Below, in pieces: positions 1 to 12,100 of a DNA stretch of 64,000 bases. Both the position numbers and the translations under genes were made by a program. The stretch covers positions 4,855,501 to 4,919,500 of the forward strand of contig CM026571.1 in assembly GCA_015143295.1 (NCBI GenBank). The letters run 5' to 3'. The notes beneath the pieces are model-generated. The model saw only the letters and a list, made by a program, of their open reading frames with translations, was not told the DNA's origin and ran no database searches. Each line of letters starts with the position of its first letter. Position 1 is the stretch's first letter. The stretch is from Tetracentron sinense. Its lineage: Eukaryota > Streptophyta > Magnoliopsida > Trochodendrales > Trochodendraceae.

Positions 1-664
1 ACACGAGGATTGAAAATCTTCATAGGTTTGTCGCAACTCGAGTACTCCGTTTGTTGATGAATAACTAGAACATCCAAAACCGTGCTTGGTGGTAACCACC
101 AGTCTGTGAAGTCCATCTCTGTCACATCCCACTCATTTTAATGAGTCTGTCAGAGCCAGTGGCCTACTAGATCAGGTTGTCATGATCGTCTTCTAAAAGC
201 ATATAAAGGACGATTCGGCGATTTGAAGAAAGAACTCTCGTTGGAGAGGTCTTCAATAAATAAGAAAATGGGAGACTATGAGGGTGAGAACTGGGGGTTG
301 TAGAGGTAATGAGGTATGGAAGATGATGGTATATATATATTTTTTTTAAATTCAAAAGTTTCACACCCGGCGGGCGGTGGCGGCACCACCCGTCAAAAAG
401 AGAAAAACAAGAGCTAAGATGTCACTAAAGGATCAATGACTTTGATACCATGTTGACAAACTGATTTATTGAATAGCTTGGATGGATTACAATGACCCAA
501 GAGAAGGTTTAAATAAATAATCCAAGACTCCTAACTTAGAAAGACAACCTTAAAGATAATCCTAATCTACTAAAGGATAAAGATAGTAATCCTTAAGATT
601 GTGATTCTGATGAGATACACTTATGATAGAGTGTATCTCATCTTACATTTATTTCCCTAATAAG
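1..664 (-). mobile_element. Non-autonomous LTR element, 5' LTR and leader (partial)
   Basis: Read on the minus strand, an AT-rich LTR (about 664 to 451) ends in CAACA. It is followed directly by TGGTATCAAAG (450-440), a near-match to the initiator-Met tRNA primer-binding site. Downstream (450 to 1, running off the window) there is no gag or pol. Positions about 1-200 are the reverse complement of 14246-14440, which ends in a polypurine tract and LTR of the same family. The element therefore looks like a TRIM/LARD-type non-autonomous retrotransposon. The outer LTR edge is approximate because the sequence there is itself repetitive. Confidence 0.6.
451..664 (-). repeat. 5' LTR of the left-edge non-autonomous element
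   Basis: The inner edge is fixed by the primer-binding site at 440-450. The stretch shares blocks with the LTR at about 14462-14690, for example the segments around 545-580 and 500-530 in reverse. The outer edge near 664 is inferred from that alignment by eye. Confidence 0.5.
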
Positions 665-1575
665 TGTATATCATACGATGCAAAAAAATAAGTGTAAATG
701 TAAGATGAGATACATTTATGAATTTTGATTTGTAGAGCCTTCTATTCCATTAAATCATAGTTTTGGAGAAGAAGAAAAAAAATATAACTTCTGCTCGCAA
801 CCAAATCCCATCACAACCAGCCTTTCCTAACTGTGTCGCATATTCAAAGTTTTAAATTGCACTACATTGTGTTGTTAAATCTAAGTGAGAATAAGTGTGG
901 GAAAAAAAAAGCAAAAAAGAAATAGGTATCAAATACTTGAATTGATTTCAGATAAATAAGGAAGTGAAAGGAATCATTTTGGCCTTTTTGTATACAATTG
1001 TCTGATTTGAAATTAATAGGGAGATTCAAGTGTTTACTATGAAAATCAAAATCATGCCACTTTTCCTTTATTTGATCAACATCTAGGTACAACGCACTAT
1101 AAATCCTACATACAGTCTGTAATTTATTATCTGGGCATGAAGGGTGTGTACCGGGGGGAATCCACCATGGATTTGGTCACACCAAATGACCATATCCATC
1201 TTTTATTATGATAATTGTAATTGCTTACAATGGTAATGGTCAAGAGATGAAAGCAAATGATTCACTAATCTAAGTAGAGCAGCTAAGTCTGAAATCCTAG
1301 TAGACGTTAATCCCTACATAAGATAGAAGATCAGATACGAAGTTATTCAAAATCGTGGTGAGATTTGAATTGTAGCTATGTTGTGATAATACATTTCTCA
1401 TATACAGGTGTCAATCCCAAAATTACAGAAGAGGAGAAAAAAAATACAGCTTATACTGAGAAAACACAGCACTACAGCATTCAAATTTTGAGAGAAGTAC
1501 CTTGGCCACTATTCACAAACCACAAACTCTCAGTCAGGACTTGGGTATTTCAGACCAACGGATAGTCCCATCGGC
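665..1575. other. Intergenic, no gene seen
   Basis: AT-rich sequence between the LTR and the stop codon of the USO1-like gene. The part nearest 1575 probably contains the 3'UTR of that gene. A short copy of the LTR end motif (gatgagataca) recurs near 706-716. I see no supported coding sequence. Confidence 0.5.
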
Positions 1576-4500
1576 CTAAGAGGAACCTTTGGAAGCTTTT
1601 AAGCGAGAGTGCTGTGCCTCTAACCTTGCTTCAAGTAGCTTTGCCTTCAAAGTATTCTCCTTTAAGCTCCGCGGCCATTTCGAAGAAGATTCAGATATCT
1701 CGAGATCCGGGGATGTGATTCTAGACATCCATTGCTGTACTGGACTAGCATGCCTCCTCCAGGCAGATTGGCCACAAGAATCTTCCCTGTAATCAGTCTC
1801 AGGACGAATCTTTCCACCTTCTGACAGTGCCATGTGACTTCTGATTAAGTTATCAATCACATGGATCGAGTTGAGTCCATGGGTCCCATCTCGTTTAGTC
1901 TTTGTCTCGTAATTACTTTCTTGTGCAGTGTCGCAGTTATCAGGCTTCTGGGAAATGCCTCCTTCTACCGGTTTCCCTTCTCCCATTTTCTCCAGTTCCC
2001 TATCCACAACCTGGGTATTGTTCCCATTACATGAGATGGCCCAGGCCATCTGTTCTTCAAATTGCACTTGCAAGCAGGATGGGTTACGACTTTTGACCTT
2101 TTCATGAGACCCAAGTTTTTTCTTTGTAGAATTAGATCTCCCTTTTTCTTCATGCTGACCTTCTACAGCTTCATGTAGTTTAGAACAGCCTTTGCTTTGT
2201 TTATTACCCACATTCTCGTTTAGCTCAAAACAGTGTGTCTCGCTACCTGTAGAATCTTCATCATCACCCACATCTTGAGGTGCACTAGCAGCCTCGTTCA
2301 AGCGGATGGACTCCAAAGAATGCCGGCGTAAGCAGCTCTCCTTCGTGGGATCATTTGGGAGCAAGTTATCACTGTTCTTATAACTACTAGATCTTTTAGC
2401 ACGAAGGAAACTCTCTATTTCAAGGCTTAACTTGTCCACTATTGTGTTCCTTTCAGTGAGATCACACCGAGCTTCTGCATGCTTCATCTGCATCCGCTCA
2501 TCAAGCCATGATTCGGAAATATGGAGAATCAACCGGTCATTATTGTCCATGCCACCTTGATCCTTCTCAAACTTGTGTTTAAAGGCCCGCACCTCCTGTT
2601 CGTAATCTCCTATTCCCCTAGCAAACTCATCACACAGGTCTTCCAACAGCATCCTTGTTTTTCTCTCTTTTTCAAGTTCTTTCAGAGCATTTGAGAAAGC
2701 AGACTTCACCTCAGACAGCTCTCGAGCTAACTTCCGGTGCAAGCTCTCCGAGCGCTTTCTTAACTTCCTTTCATCTTCTAGCTCATCCCTCACAGACTGA
2801 ACTGCAGCTTTGATGCGGTCTTGTTCCTTGCTCTTCCTAACTAGTTTGTCTTCTGCGACTTGGTTCATCAGATTGTCTATTTCATGTTGGTCTGCTTGCT
2901 GCTCTTGTAGCAACACTTTGATCTGGGCCCGCGCACGGTCCAGCTCCATCTTCAGCGCTCTCACCAATGAATTATTGGATGCATGCTGTTCTTCCAGGCT
3001 CCAGATCCGATTCAATACTTTTAGTAATTCCGTAGATGTTTTAAGACTATAACCTGACTCTCCAAGCCTTCCCTTCAAGTCCAAACTAGTAGGAGTGACA
3101 GCAGGGTTATACGGTGCCACCTGCGAGGAACAAAAAGGTACGTGAAGCTATTTTCAAATGATATAGAAGAGTGAATTTCTTTGTGATTGGTGAGGCATTT
3201 GAAGGTAAATGTTATGAATAGGATGGCAAGATTGCAATAGAGGCAGGGGCAGAGCCAGGATTCTCTTGCTGCGGGGGGGGGGCTAGCAATGGGGGTTCGG
3301 GGGTGCAAACCCCCAATTTTTTGTTGAGGGCCAAATTCATGTGCCATCGTGTCTGTTTGTGTCCGTTTGTAAAGAATAAATTTTTTTCTCATAAGTTTAG
3401 GGAGGGCTAAAGCCCCCATCCCCCGGCTCTGCTCCTCTCATAGGCTATTAATACTATAAATATTATAGTAAATTTTTTTCCCAAAATTATGTGGCTCTGC
3501 CCCTAAATACAAGGAGTGGGCCCATTCTAAAGATAATGATAAATGATAATAATTTGGGGTAGCTAAATTGCCAGTCAGTTGGTGGGGAGTCTTTTGGAAA
3601 ATTGATAATAATTGGGGTAGCTAAATTGCAAGTTAGTTGGTGGGGAGTCTTTTGGAAAATTGATAATAATTGGGCTAACTAAATTGCAAGTTAGTTGGCA
3701 GGGAGTCTTTTGGATGAATGCTACAGAAAAATCTAAACAACAGGAAAATTTTGAAATAAATGATGCCTTGCAGCTGCACAATTTCATAAGGCACTTTGGA
3801 AATGATAGCTAAACTAAGATTAGTAAAAAACATCTAGCTTTATATATAACCCTGTTATCTTAGTTTTTGAATTAATTACAGGGCATGTGCGTGATCAATA
3901 ACAAACATATTGAATGCTTTCTCTTAACAAGGGAGACGAAAGGTATTTTTCCTCTGATTCAATAAGGACTGGTTGTTCTATAACTCACTTTTCTAGACTT
4001 TGAATGTTCATATCCTTCAATATTTTTAAATTTACTTCCTTACTTATGTCTTTTGGGTGGGTAAGCTGGGATTGGAGTATTGGACACACGATCTCATGGT
4101 TCTTCTGCACTAGGCCAACCAATTGAGCTATGGGTGCAAGCCTGTAGCTCTAGTCAATCTGAGTCCAATTACTTCACAATTTACGTAAGACTCATCCTAG
4201 TCATAGTAGTATAGTACACTCAGTTGCAGTATCAGTTTAAACTCAGACAATAATTCTTACTAAGAATTAACAATTCCTTTTTGTTTTTCTTCGTTCGTAT
4301 ACTTCGTATAATCTTTATTATCAAAGCAGTTCATCAAAAAAGAGAACAAAAGAGAAAGGCTAGGATGTTTACCTCCATTGAGCTACCATAACTTGCAGGA
4401 GATACAGGCTGTAGAGCGTGACCATTTCTTTCAATTGATCGATGGTGTTGCATCAACGACGCAGCTACATGCCGCCTCAAACTACTAGCACTCGCTGGCT

Positions 4501-6548
4501 GGTGTGAGAAACAAAAAACATCATTTGTTAAAGAGAAAATCTCCAACTTGTCTAGCATTAAAGTTCTAGGTATGCCTGAAAAGATTAATATCATACCCCA
4601 ATATCATTAATGGTACCTAGCAACCCCTAACAACTGTTCTATAAATAGGCCACCTCTTGGTGGGGCATAGCTCAAAAATCATACGATCGGGGTAATTATC
4701 ATCACCAAATCCATGAACCTGTTCCCAATTTGTATTTATTTGTTCAACCATTCAAGTTAATCATCAATTGATGAGATTTTGGGCCTCTACTCATACTAGA
4801 GTACCGACCGATTGAAGAGTCCCGATAAAGATTTCAGTGGGTCATGTTCAGAGTGCGAGAAGTAAATACAGCGTGGATGGCAGGCCTCAGGTCAATGGTA
4901 TACATTCTCTTTTGCTTAAACCACAGTGAAGTGCCAACCCAGGCCAGCTTCAACAAAATCAGAAATAGCAGACATTTGATAAGAAATGATTTTACTTGTT
5001 TGAGGGCCACATTGGACAATGACTGCAAGATCAGTGCTTTCTATCCCCTAGGACAGAAGGCGTTTAAATTTCCACTTGCAGAATTATAAACTCTTAAAGC
5101 CCAAGAGAACAAGATCAACAACTACCATTACTGATCAAGTTCAATCCATTCTATTTCTATACAATCAAAACAGGTTGAATGACGTACTCAAGCTTAAAGA
5201 ATAAAAATTGAGGTTCCTTAGCCAAAACAATAATTAGATAAATAAGTAAAAGAAACAAAGCTCTTTATTCGATAAAAGGCCAAAGCACCATTACAGTAAA
5301 GGAAATTTGGTTCTCCCACATAAAATGGGCAAGTTTCTCCCTCCAAAATTTAGGCAAGTTTTAACGAGTACAAAAACGAAGTTTAGTCCTCTGATAAACA
5401 GAGGGTCATTCATAAACCATCGAAGAAAGATCATTTAGTATCAAAATCAATAACATGAAGGACCAAAAATCTACATAAAAGCAGATATAAAAGAGCTCCA
5501 AATAAGAATTTAGATAAACCAATCAGTGGAAGATCAGACCAATAACAACTGAAATTCATCGAAGTCAGGAAAGAAAATGTGGAGGATGAAACTAGATAAA
5601 CCCAAAAGATAACACAAAGTAACAAACTGACTGGACTATATATATATATACAGACACACACTAAAATATCAGGACTAGAAATCAGATAAACCCATCAGAA
5701 CAAGAAACCAATTGGGGAAAAGCCATACTTTTTTCTTAATAAAATCCTTAAAGAAAATCATGCCCACTAGTTCAACCCATTTAATCAATAAATGAGATAA
5801 ACCAAACTAACCTTAGAACCTTAAAAAAATGCCTAAAAAATAAAGACAATGCAAAAATATGAAATTTAAGTAAATTCAACTCAAATAAGAAAATTCATAA
5901 ATTAAAATACCAATAATATATGCAAAACCATTAACGAATCAGGATTTAGAGAACAAAATTGCAATAATCAAGCAACCATATATGCTTTTTCCTAAACAAA
6001 AGATGGATAAATCATATAACCAAAAAAAAAATGCGGGACAAGCAAGTAGAATCGAACAAAAAATAAGTATAAATCACAAAACCCAGATAAACATTTCAAA
6101 TAAAGACCCCAAAAAAGCATAAAAAACCCGATTTTTTCTTAAATAAAATAATTAAAATGAAAAACCCATGAACATGAAACAATGGTTTTTGTTTGGGGGT
6201 GTAATTAAAGTAAAATTGTACCTGGTCAGGCGGCCAGTGAGAAGGATCAGCCAAATGGGCGGGGAGGTCGAGACGCATTTCCTTGTGGTGGTGGTGGCGA
6301 GGTCTAACACCACCCCTGCTCATTTTAGCAAGAGGCTGAATCTCCCAGAGATTTGCAGCTAGCTTTCGAGCAGAGATGGTGGGTGGTAAAGTGAGAGGTT
6401 CTTTAATGGTGAAATCTTCTGCACCCCCAAGTCTCCATGTGGGTACTGGAGTACAAGGCCCCCCTCTTTTCCCTACCAAAATCCCTCGTTTCAACTTTAT
6501 TCCCATTAATTCCTGCTTTTCTGCTCCACCTTTTTCTTCTCTTTCCAT
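1576..6548 (-). CDS. USO1-like coiled-coil protein (At5g41620 family), three exons
   Basis: Three coding exons on the minus strand: 6548-6222 (109 codons), 4498-4373 (42 codons) and 3120-1576 (514 codons plus stop), giving 665 residues. Introns are bounded by GT/AG (CAG|GTACAA to CACCAG|CCA; GAG|GTAAAC to CTCGCAG|GTG), all in phase 0. I chose the start ATG at 6546-6548, giving MEREEKGG; codons further upstream in this frame are not ATG. Exon 1 carries the family's KRGILVGKRGGP and TPVPTW motifs and SARKLAANLWE. Exon 2 has QPASASSLRRH and LQPVSPASYGSS. Exon 3 starts with a conserved LKTSTELLKVLNRIWSLEE block and then a long charged coiled coil (about residues 185-370), ending in ESWLDERMQMK. 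The C-terminal third is low in predicted order. The family is annotated 'intracellular protein transport protein USO1-like' from its coiled coil; its biochemical role is not established. At about 620 residues the Arabidopsis relative is a little shorter. The gene appears intact. Confidence 0.9.
3244..3505. mobile_element. hAT-type MITE, CAGGGGCAGAGCC termini
   Basis: The left end CAGGGGCAGAGCCAGG is matched in inverse by GGCTCTGCCCCTA at the right end, with a second, internal inverse copy near 3421-3437. Flanks aatagagg (3236-3243) and aatacaag (3506-3513) look like a decayed 8-bp target duplication. It belongs to the same family as 14859, 39407, 46393 and 48759. It lies in intron 2 of the coiled-coil gene. 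Confidence 0.55.
3544..3716. repeat. Three-unit tandem repeat, about 58 bp period
   Basis: The unit begins gataataattggggtagc and ends gagtcttttgga. It occurs three times in a row with a few substitutions, the last copy being the most divergent. Intronic; no coding meaning seen. Confidence 0.8.
4035..4135 (-). repeat. tRNA-derived SINE-like fragment
   Basis: On the minus strand the sequence has TAGCTCAATTGG, a perfect fit to the pol III A box (TRGCNNARYNGG), followed about 40 bp later by a weak B-box-like segment. It does not fold as a tRNA gene and has no clear acceptor stem, so it is a SINE or tRNA pseudogene lying in intron 2. Confidence 0.4.
4499..6221 (-). other. Intron 1 of the USO1-like gene
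   Basis: A 1,723-bp intron, strongly AT-rich, with donor CAG|GTACAA at 6221-6220 and acceptor CACACCAG at 4500-4499. I see no recognisable transposon or open frame of interest in it. Confidence 0.8.
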
Positions 6549-6780
6549 CCCTCTCTCTCTCTCTTCAAACTTCAAATTCTTGGTTCTTCTCTCTCTCTCT
6601 TTACTTCTTCCCGCTTTAAATCTTCTATTTCTTAAGTTGGGATAGTGCTTGGTCGATGATGATGAGGATCTTCGGTTCTTTCAGTTCCTCTTCTCTCTTA
6701 CTGTGACTGAAAATTTTCTTTCTTTTTGCTCTTCTTCTCTCTCTTTTCTGTGTTTTCTTCGAGGAGTGACATGATGGATT
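6549..6780 (-). promoter_or_regulatory. Probable 5'UTR with GA-rich tracts
   Basis: On the minus strand the sequence just upstream of the USO1-like start codon is a run of AGAGAG tracts (6550-6600 and around 6690-6750). Such purine-rich leaders are common in plant genes. I could not fix a transcription start or a clear TATA box. Confidence 0.35.
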
Positions 6781-7540
6781 TGTTAAGGTTTTTTTTTTTT
6801 TTTACTTAATTGAAGTTTTGTGTTTGTATAATTGTATTTTAGTCCAAATGTTAGAAATAATAACGTGTTTAAGTACGAAGTTCTATTTGTGGTCATAAAT
6901 GGTTCCAGGCTTCCAGACTCCAGTAGCAGAGCCTTGGTTCGTTAGTGTTGGGACCTAAAATTCTGAACATCGTGGGTCCAGGGGGTCTCTACAAGACCTA
7001 GGAGCACTAGATCATGTTTGTGGTCTATAGTCATTGACCGTGTCTAAAGACTCTAAACATTTGGTCCCAGTGGTCAGTAGACAGTAGGCACTAGCTATAG
7101 TTGGGTCTAGCAATAGCTTTAGATTTCATCAGTGTCCAAAATGGGACCCACCGATTGGCCAACGGGCCACATTGAAATTTTTATCACTCCATAACCCCAT
7201 ATGTGATGATGATCCAACGGTGGACGAAAGCAGGTGATGCCGTGATAGGTATGGTCCTTAATATTTTTTTGATCGGTGTGGAGTGGTACTGTGGTCCTCA
7301 CCAAATTTTTTCCTATATAAAATATAAATTGCTTTGCATTGTCCGATCTACATTGTGTCTTCTTGTTCCTTATCTTACTTTTCTTTAATAAACGTCTTTG
7401 TCATATCTTGTCTCCTAGTACCCGGATGTTTGTCCGGGTCGGGGCAAAGATCAGATCAGTGCCATGGTTCGTAAATTTGGCAAAATTCGGCTAAAGTTTG
7501 GTACCTGAAATCGATATTTCTATTATTTCAGATGAAACCT
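6781..7540. other. Intergenic, no gene seen
   Basis: AT-rich sequence upstream of the USO1-like gene, with several poly(T) tracts. No reading frame here has support from a known family. Confidence 0.4.
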
Positions 7541-7712
7541 TTTTTTTTTTTTAAAAAAAAAAATTTGGGTAGGTCTTAAATCATTTATCTAGCTAGATTA
7601 GAGGTTAGGGTGTTAGCACTCCTGGTAGGCGCTCAACAGCCACACAAAGACTCAAACTCTGGAGAAACACCTCCCCAAAGGGAGGAGATACACAACCACC
7701 GGAAAGGGAGGA
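7541..7712 (-). repeat. SINE-like dispersed repeat
   Basis: Shares aaatcatttatctag, a tRNA-B-box-like gactcaaactc segment and gatacacaaccac with copies at 33009-33155 and, in inverse orientation, 26300-26480. The poly(T) run at its left edge would be the A-tail on the minus strand. The B-box-like element suggests tRNA ancestry; the family is not named here. Confidence 0.45.
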
Positions 7713-8406
7713 ATTTTAGAATTTCAATTGAAATATTATAGGTTTTTTTTTTTAGTTTTTAAATGAAAGTTTTAATAAAATTACCAAAATTTTGAAACAT
7801 TTGTACAAATTTAATAAAATTTTTGAGTTTTGGTTAAAAAATAAAATATTTATATTTTGTTTCTAGACTACAAATTTAATTAGATATTTATCAATAATTA
7901 ATAGAGCACCTAATAAGTTAGGATATTTAGGACCCTTAAACACTGCTAACCTATTCAAACTAAAAACTCAAAATATTATGACAATTGTTCAATATATTTA
8001 TTTAATTTTTATAAATATAATTTTAATTATTTAATCTAGAATATTATGTATATAGAATTAATATTTTAATAAGTTCTAATAGTTTAATAATAAAAATTTA
8101 AAAGTAGTATATTTAATAATATTAATTTAATAATTAGAATTTTATGTAAAATATGTAAATATATTAGAAAATACTAAAATTTAAAAATTAGAAAGAAAAA
8201 AAAAAGATAATTGATTTTGGTCGAAATTTTGCCAAATTTTTAGAATAATTTGAATCTTTCACTACAATAAAATATTCAAAAAACAACTCACCTTAATTTT
8301 TATTTTATTTTATTTTAAATTTCGGTTTTGATTGAGGTCTGGAATTGGTGAAATTTTCGCCATTCAAATCCTTCATCAATTATCAGTGCATAGGAGTTCA
8401 ATCAGC
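7713..8406. other. Very AT-rich spacer, no gene
   Basis: Mostly A and T with many short poly(A) and poly(T) runs. No open frame, repeat structure or insertion boundary could be supported. Confidence 0.4.
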
Positions 8407-8409
8407 TTA

Positions 8410-9034
8410 GGGGTTGTTTGTCATCGTTCCTCAGGAACAATTTTTCTTATCTCGGGAACATTTTAAACACGTTTGGCAAGTCATTTTTAGGAAACGATTT
8501 TAAGAATCGTCTTGCTCTATGATTTTTCTTATAAATAGTTTAAACATGTTTGGCAAGTCATTTTTAGGAAACGATTTTAAGAATCGTCTTGCTCTATGAT
8601 TTTTCTTATCTCGGGAACATAAACAATTTAAACGCGTTTGGCAAGTCATTTTTAGGAAATGATTTTAAGAATCATCTTGCTTTAGGCACAGTTTTTAGGA
8701 AAAAGTCATTTTTTAGAATCAATTTTGAGAAATACGCTTAAAACAAACGAAATAAGCATCAAAATTGACGAGATAGATAAAACATAATTAAAAAAATTTG
8801 TATTTTATGATACTAATGTATTTGTTGATGATATAACCATATTTAATGCCTAAATCAATTTATTATTTTTTTTCATCCAAACATGATTCTGTTATTTCTT
8901 TTCTTTATAATTAATCTTGACTCCCAGTTACCAAATGTATTCACAATACAAATTTGATAATAAGAATCAAAACTTATAAGAATTAATTCTTTTTCAAAAT
9001 GAAAGAATCACTAGAATTGATGCCAAATGACCCC
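8410..9034. mobile_element. PIF/Harbinger-type MITE, TTA target duplication
   Basis: Termini GGGGTTGTTTGTCA (8410) and, in inverse, GGGGTCATTTGGCA (to 9034) form imperfect TIRs. They are flanked by TTA at 8407-8409 and 9035-9037. The 3-bp TWA duplication and G-rich TIR fit Tourist-like elements. The left half is expanded by an internal tandem repeat. No transposase frame. Confidence 0.65.
8452..8700. repeat. Three-copy tandem repeat inside the MITE
   Basis: A unit beginning with a variant of cgtttggcaagtcattttta, followed by ggaaacgattttaagaatc and a variable tail, occurs three times with slightly different spacers. It contains a small hairpin (gattttaagaatc). Confidence 0.75.
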
Positions 9035-9040
9035 TTAGCT

Positions 9041-9844
9041 GAACCATGCTTATAAAAAATTCCCAATGGGCTTAGGCCTAAATTAATGAACAAATAAGTT
9101 GGACCTAGCCTGGTCCAAGACTCAGCTCATCAGTGCAGACCTATTTCAAGCAATGCCTTACAGTTCTCAGCCAGATATAAACTGGTTATGTAGCAAGTAC
9201 GTACCCAAGAAGAAATAAAATATAGGGTATGGGGATATGTCCATGAATCAACTAGCCCAGAACAGTCACAGTCCTCCATTAGTGCAGTTCTTGGGCTATG
9301 AGGTGCCTTACTGACTGGAATGTCGAAACTCGAGATGCACGATTCTAACCATTCGATCAATCACGCACTCGTATAACTCGAGACCTCGGCCCTGTCAAAC
9401 TGCATTTTTGTGGTCCACTGGAGCTGGCATTGTCCATGTTCTAAAAGGTGTGGTCCATGAATGGAATCCTACATGCTTCCAGTGTGGCCCCCCCTTGTAC
9501 TCATGATGCCACTGGGAGAAGAAAATAAAAGAAAGAAATGCAGATGATTTATGGGGGGCCAAAATATTTTATGCATACTAATTTAACTGGGCTTGAGCTT
9601 TTACAGTGAGCACTTTCATTGACTTGGGTCTCAACAGCATAGCTTAATGGGCTTTAGTTAGGCACTAAGACAAAGTTTACAATGGGCTTGATCCAGTTCT
9701 TGGAGTGGATTCCGTGAGCTTTCCTACAAAAACCATCCATCTATATGCATAGGGAATAAAACTATATTGATTTGTAGATGCTCTTGAACACAAATGTATC
9801 ACTGAAGAATATCTCTAGTTACAAAAAAAAAAATAGTATAACCT
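9041..9844. other. Intergenic, no gene seen
   Basis: Sequence between the MITE and the Copia 3' LTR. A 76-codon open frame on the minus strand (9130-9360) resembles no family I know and I do not treat it as a gene. Confidence 0.4.
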
Positions 9845-10226
9845 TGTAACACACCCTCGCTCCTACTCTCCGATGAGACAAAGATTATAAAACCAAAGGA
9901 ATACTATCTCACTTTCTCATTCATTGAAAGAAGCTAACGAATGTATTTATGGTTTACAGCATACAACTAGGAATATTTAGGAAGATCTACACAGAGCACT
10001 AGTCTTTGACTAGGAATATTTAGGAAGATCTACACAGCTCACTAGTCTTTGACTTCATTGGAATGCTTTCCCTATCTATAGAGTCTAGTCTTTCCTTTAT
10101 TGTAGAGTCCTCACTGTTGTGTAACATTCTTTCCATATTTGTGATGTTGCTAGCTGTTGTACAGATCTTAGAGAAGATATTAGAAGATCTTGGATATGAT
10201 GTAGTGCATGGTAGACGTCCTTATCA
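9845..10226 (-). repeat. 3' LTR of the decayed Copia element
   Basis: Minus strand TGATAAGG to GTGTTACA, 382 bp, directly after the tract CAACTTGAGGGGGAG (10241-10227). It contains an internal 44-bp tandem duplication (9966-10009 and 10010-10053). Confidence 0.8.
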
Positions 10227-10249
10227 CTCCCCCTCAAGTTGGGTAGTCG

Positions 10250-10326
10250 GTGAAACTGAGCTCCCAACTTGTTGCGTAAGTCCATGAAAACACATTTAGG
10301 TAGTGCCTTAGTGAAGACATCAGCTA
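10250..10326 (-). pseudogene. Copia pol C-terminus, cut off by a nested LTR
   Basis: The minus-strand frame reads IADVFTKALP and, further on, LPNLRG. This is the usual C-terminal end of Copia polyproteins after the RNase H domain. The residues that should precede it (HQLA) lie at about 12101-12112, beyond the inserted solo LTR. Confidence 0.8.
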
Positions 10327-12100
10327 TGTCACGCCTCATAACCTACACATAATACATCTCATATTTGTGCAAATTCCAAAGCATGAACCTTGAACAAATC
10401 CCGAGATAATGAAATTTAATCTAAATAAATTACCATTAACAAATACATATCTCTAACATTAAGTTTAAACTAACAAGAGTAAATAATCGTAAAACTGAAT
10501 CTATATAAAAAATCTCACTAACGTGACACTTTACCTCAATTGAAAAATACTAATTAAAGTTTTGCAACAAAACCCAACAGCTAACTAAGTTCTTGACCGT
10601 TTTCCCTAGGTCCTTCAAGTACTTCTTGAAAAATCAATAAATATAAAAAGGGTAAGATTTTGGCTCAGCAAGAGAATACAACAACATGCAACCATTATGA
10701 TAAATAAAACAATGAACAACAGATATGAATATGCATAATTTAATTTATCAGTTTACACAGTTCTTCTGTCAATAAGGTTTACACGTAGTTCACCCTATTG
10801 ACAACAGTGTTAATCTTATATGGTTTTATACAAGGACCCTTAGGTTACACATAACTCATCTAAGGTAGTCACTCTGAGAAGCATGCAACTTCTCAGTGGG
10901 ATTACACAGAGCTTTCTCTCAGACTTTAGACTTATAGAGTCTCCTCTTCTATATTTGTCATCCCTTAATCTTATTCCCTTCAATTCATTAACCTCACTCT
11001 TTATTATGGCGTCCATTACCATCATAATAAAGGGGACATGATATTGTAAAGCTAAAACAATTACAATTACGCAAGATGATAATTGAAATAGATTCTTTTA
11101 AACATGTCATTCTAAAATAAAGAGAATATACAATTTATCTAATATGTTCACAATGTCAACCATTCCAAATTAATTATTTTACAAAGAATAAAATAATTAA
11201 ATCATTTTATTTTATTTTATTATCCTTCTTTTTTTTTTGTTTTATTTTGCCATTCATTATTTAATTTATTTAATTTTTTTTATAATCTATTTTATTAATT
11301 CAATTAAATACAACCCCCAAAACAACCATTGCAAAACACCCAAAACGGCGCCGCCAATCGATCGACGGGTCGCTTGCGATCGATCAGTGACCACCGATCG
11401 ATGAGCCCAAGGTCCCCGATCGATTGGCATCGGCGATTTGGCTAGGAAACGCCAGCCCAAACCCCATATTTCGATTTTTTAACTTTCTGAATCATTTTTC
11501 TCAATTTTCCAACCCTCGAAACCCTTGTTAATTTGCCCACCATTGTTCTTTCAATTTATACTTTTTTATTCAAACATTATTTATGCATTATAATTTAATG
11601 TACATAGATCTCTATCCTAAATATCACACAAATATTAATAAATCTATATAAACTCAAAATAAACAAAACTCTAACTCTAGGGGAGTATTCACTTGCCTCA
11701 AAGGTTCGAATCTCAGACTTTTAATACTTCAATCCTACCCGAACACGCTTGTCTCGAAGGATCAGACCATCACGAGGAAGAAAACTCAAATTTCCAAGCC
11801 TCGAATCTCGATCTAGGTGCTTGAAAGCTCTACCAAAGTGCAACTTTTTTTTCCTTTCTCTCCCACGTTCTATTCTCCAGAATTTCAGTTTAGATTAAAA
11901 TAATGAGGATTAGGTTTAACATGTTCTATTTATATTAACCTTAATTCTTATTTACCAAAAGGTCATTAGTGGCCTTTGTTTGTGTATAGGTTCTAACTAA
12001 CCCCAATAAACTTACTCCCATTCTCAAATTTATTACTCATATTTAAAGAGATTACTGAATCACTCTTAAAAATAGGAAAAGAAATTTCAAGATCATTACA
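10327..12100 (-). mobile_element. 1.77-kb solo LTR nested in the Copia pol
   Basis: Starts TGTCACGCC and ends ATTACA. It is flanked by agcta (10322-10326) and agcaa (12101-12105), a 5-bp target duplication with one mismatch; removing the insert rejoins the Copia frame at HQLA/DVFTK. There is no coding content. A cluster of GATCGATC-containing palindromes lies at 11350-11430, and GCTGAGCCAAAATC lies near the 10.65-kb end. Position of the latter motif suggests minus orientation; its size suggests a Gypsy-type LTR. Confidence 0.7.

Larger units (their letters stand above)
3121..4372 (-). other. Intron 2 of the USO1-like gene, filled with repeats
   Basis: A 1,252-bp intron holding a hAT-type foldback element (3244-3505), a three-unit tandem repeat (about 3544-3716) and a tRNA-like SINE fragment (about 4035-4135). 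The donor is GAG|GTAAAC and the acceptor TTCCTCGCAG. None of the insertions touches the splice sites. Confidence 0.8.

Noticed and set aside
2810-3052. 80-codon plus-strand frame in exon 3 of the coiled-coil gene
   Set aside because: Antisense shadow of the coiled coil; Ser/Leu/Cys-rich translation is typical of reverse frames of charged helices.
4035-4135. A functional tRNA gene
   Set aside because: The A box is perfect but the B box is weak and no acceptor or anticodon stem can be drawn.
6376-6645. Plus-strand 89-codon frame opposite exon 1 of the USO1-like gene
   Set aside because: It is the antisense shadow of exon 1 and its GA-rich leader; low-complexity Leu/Ser composition and no family resemblance.
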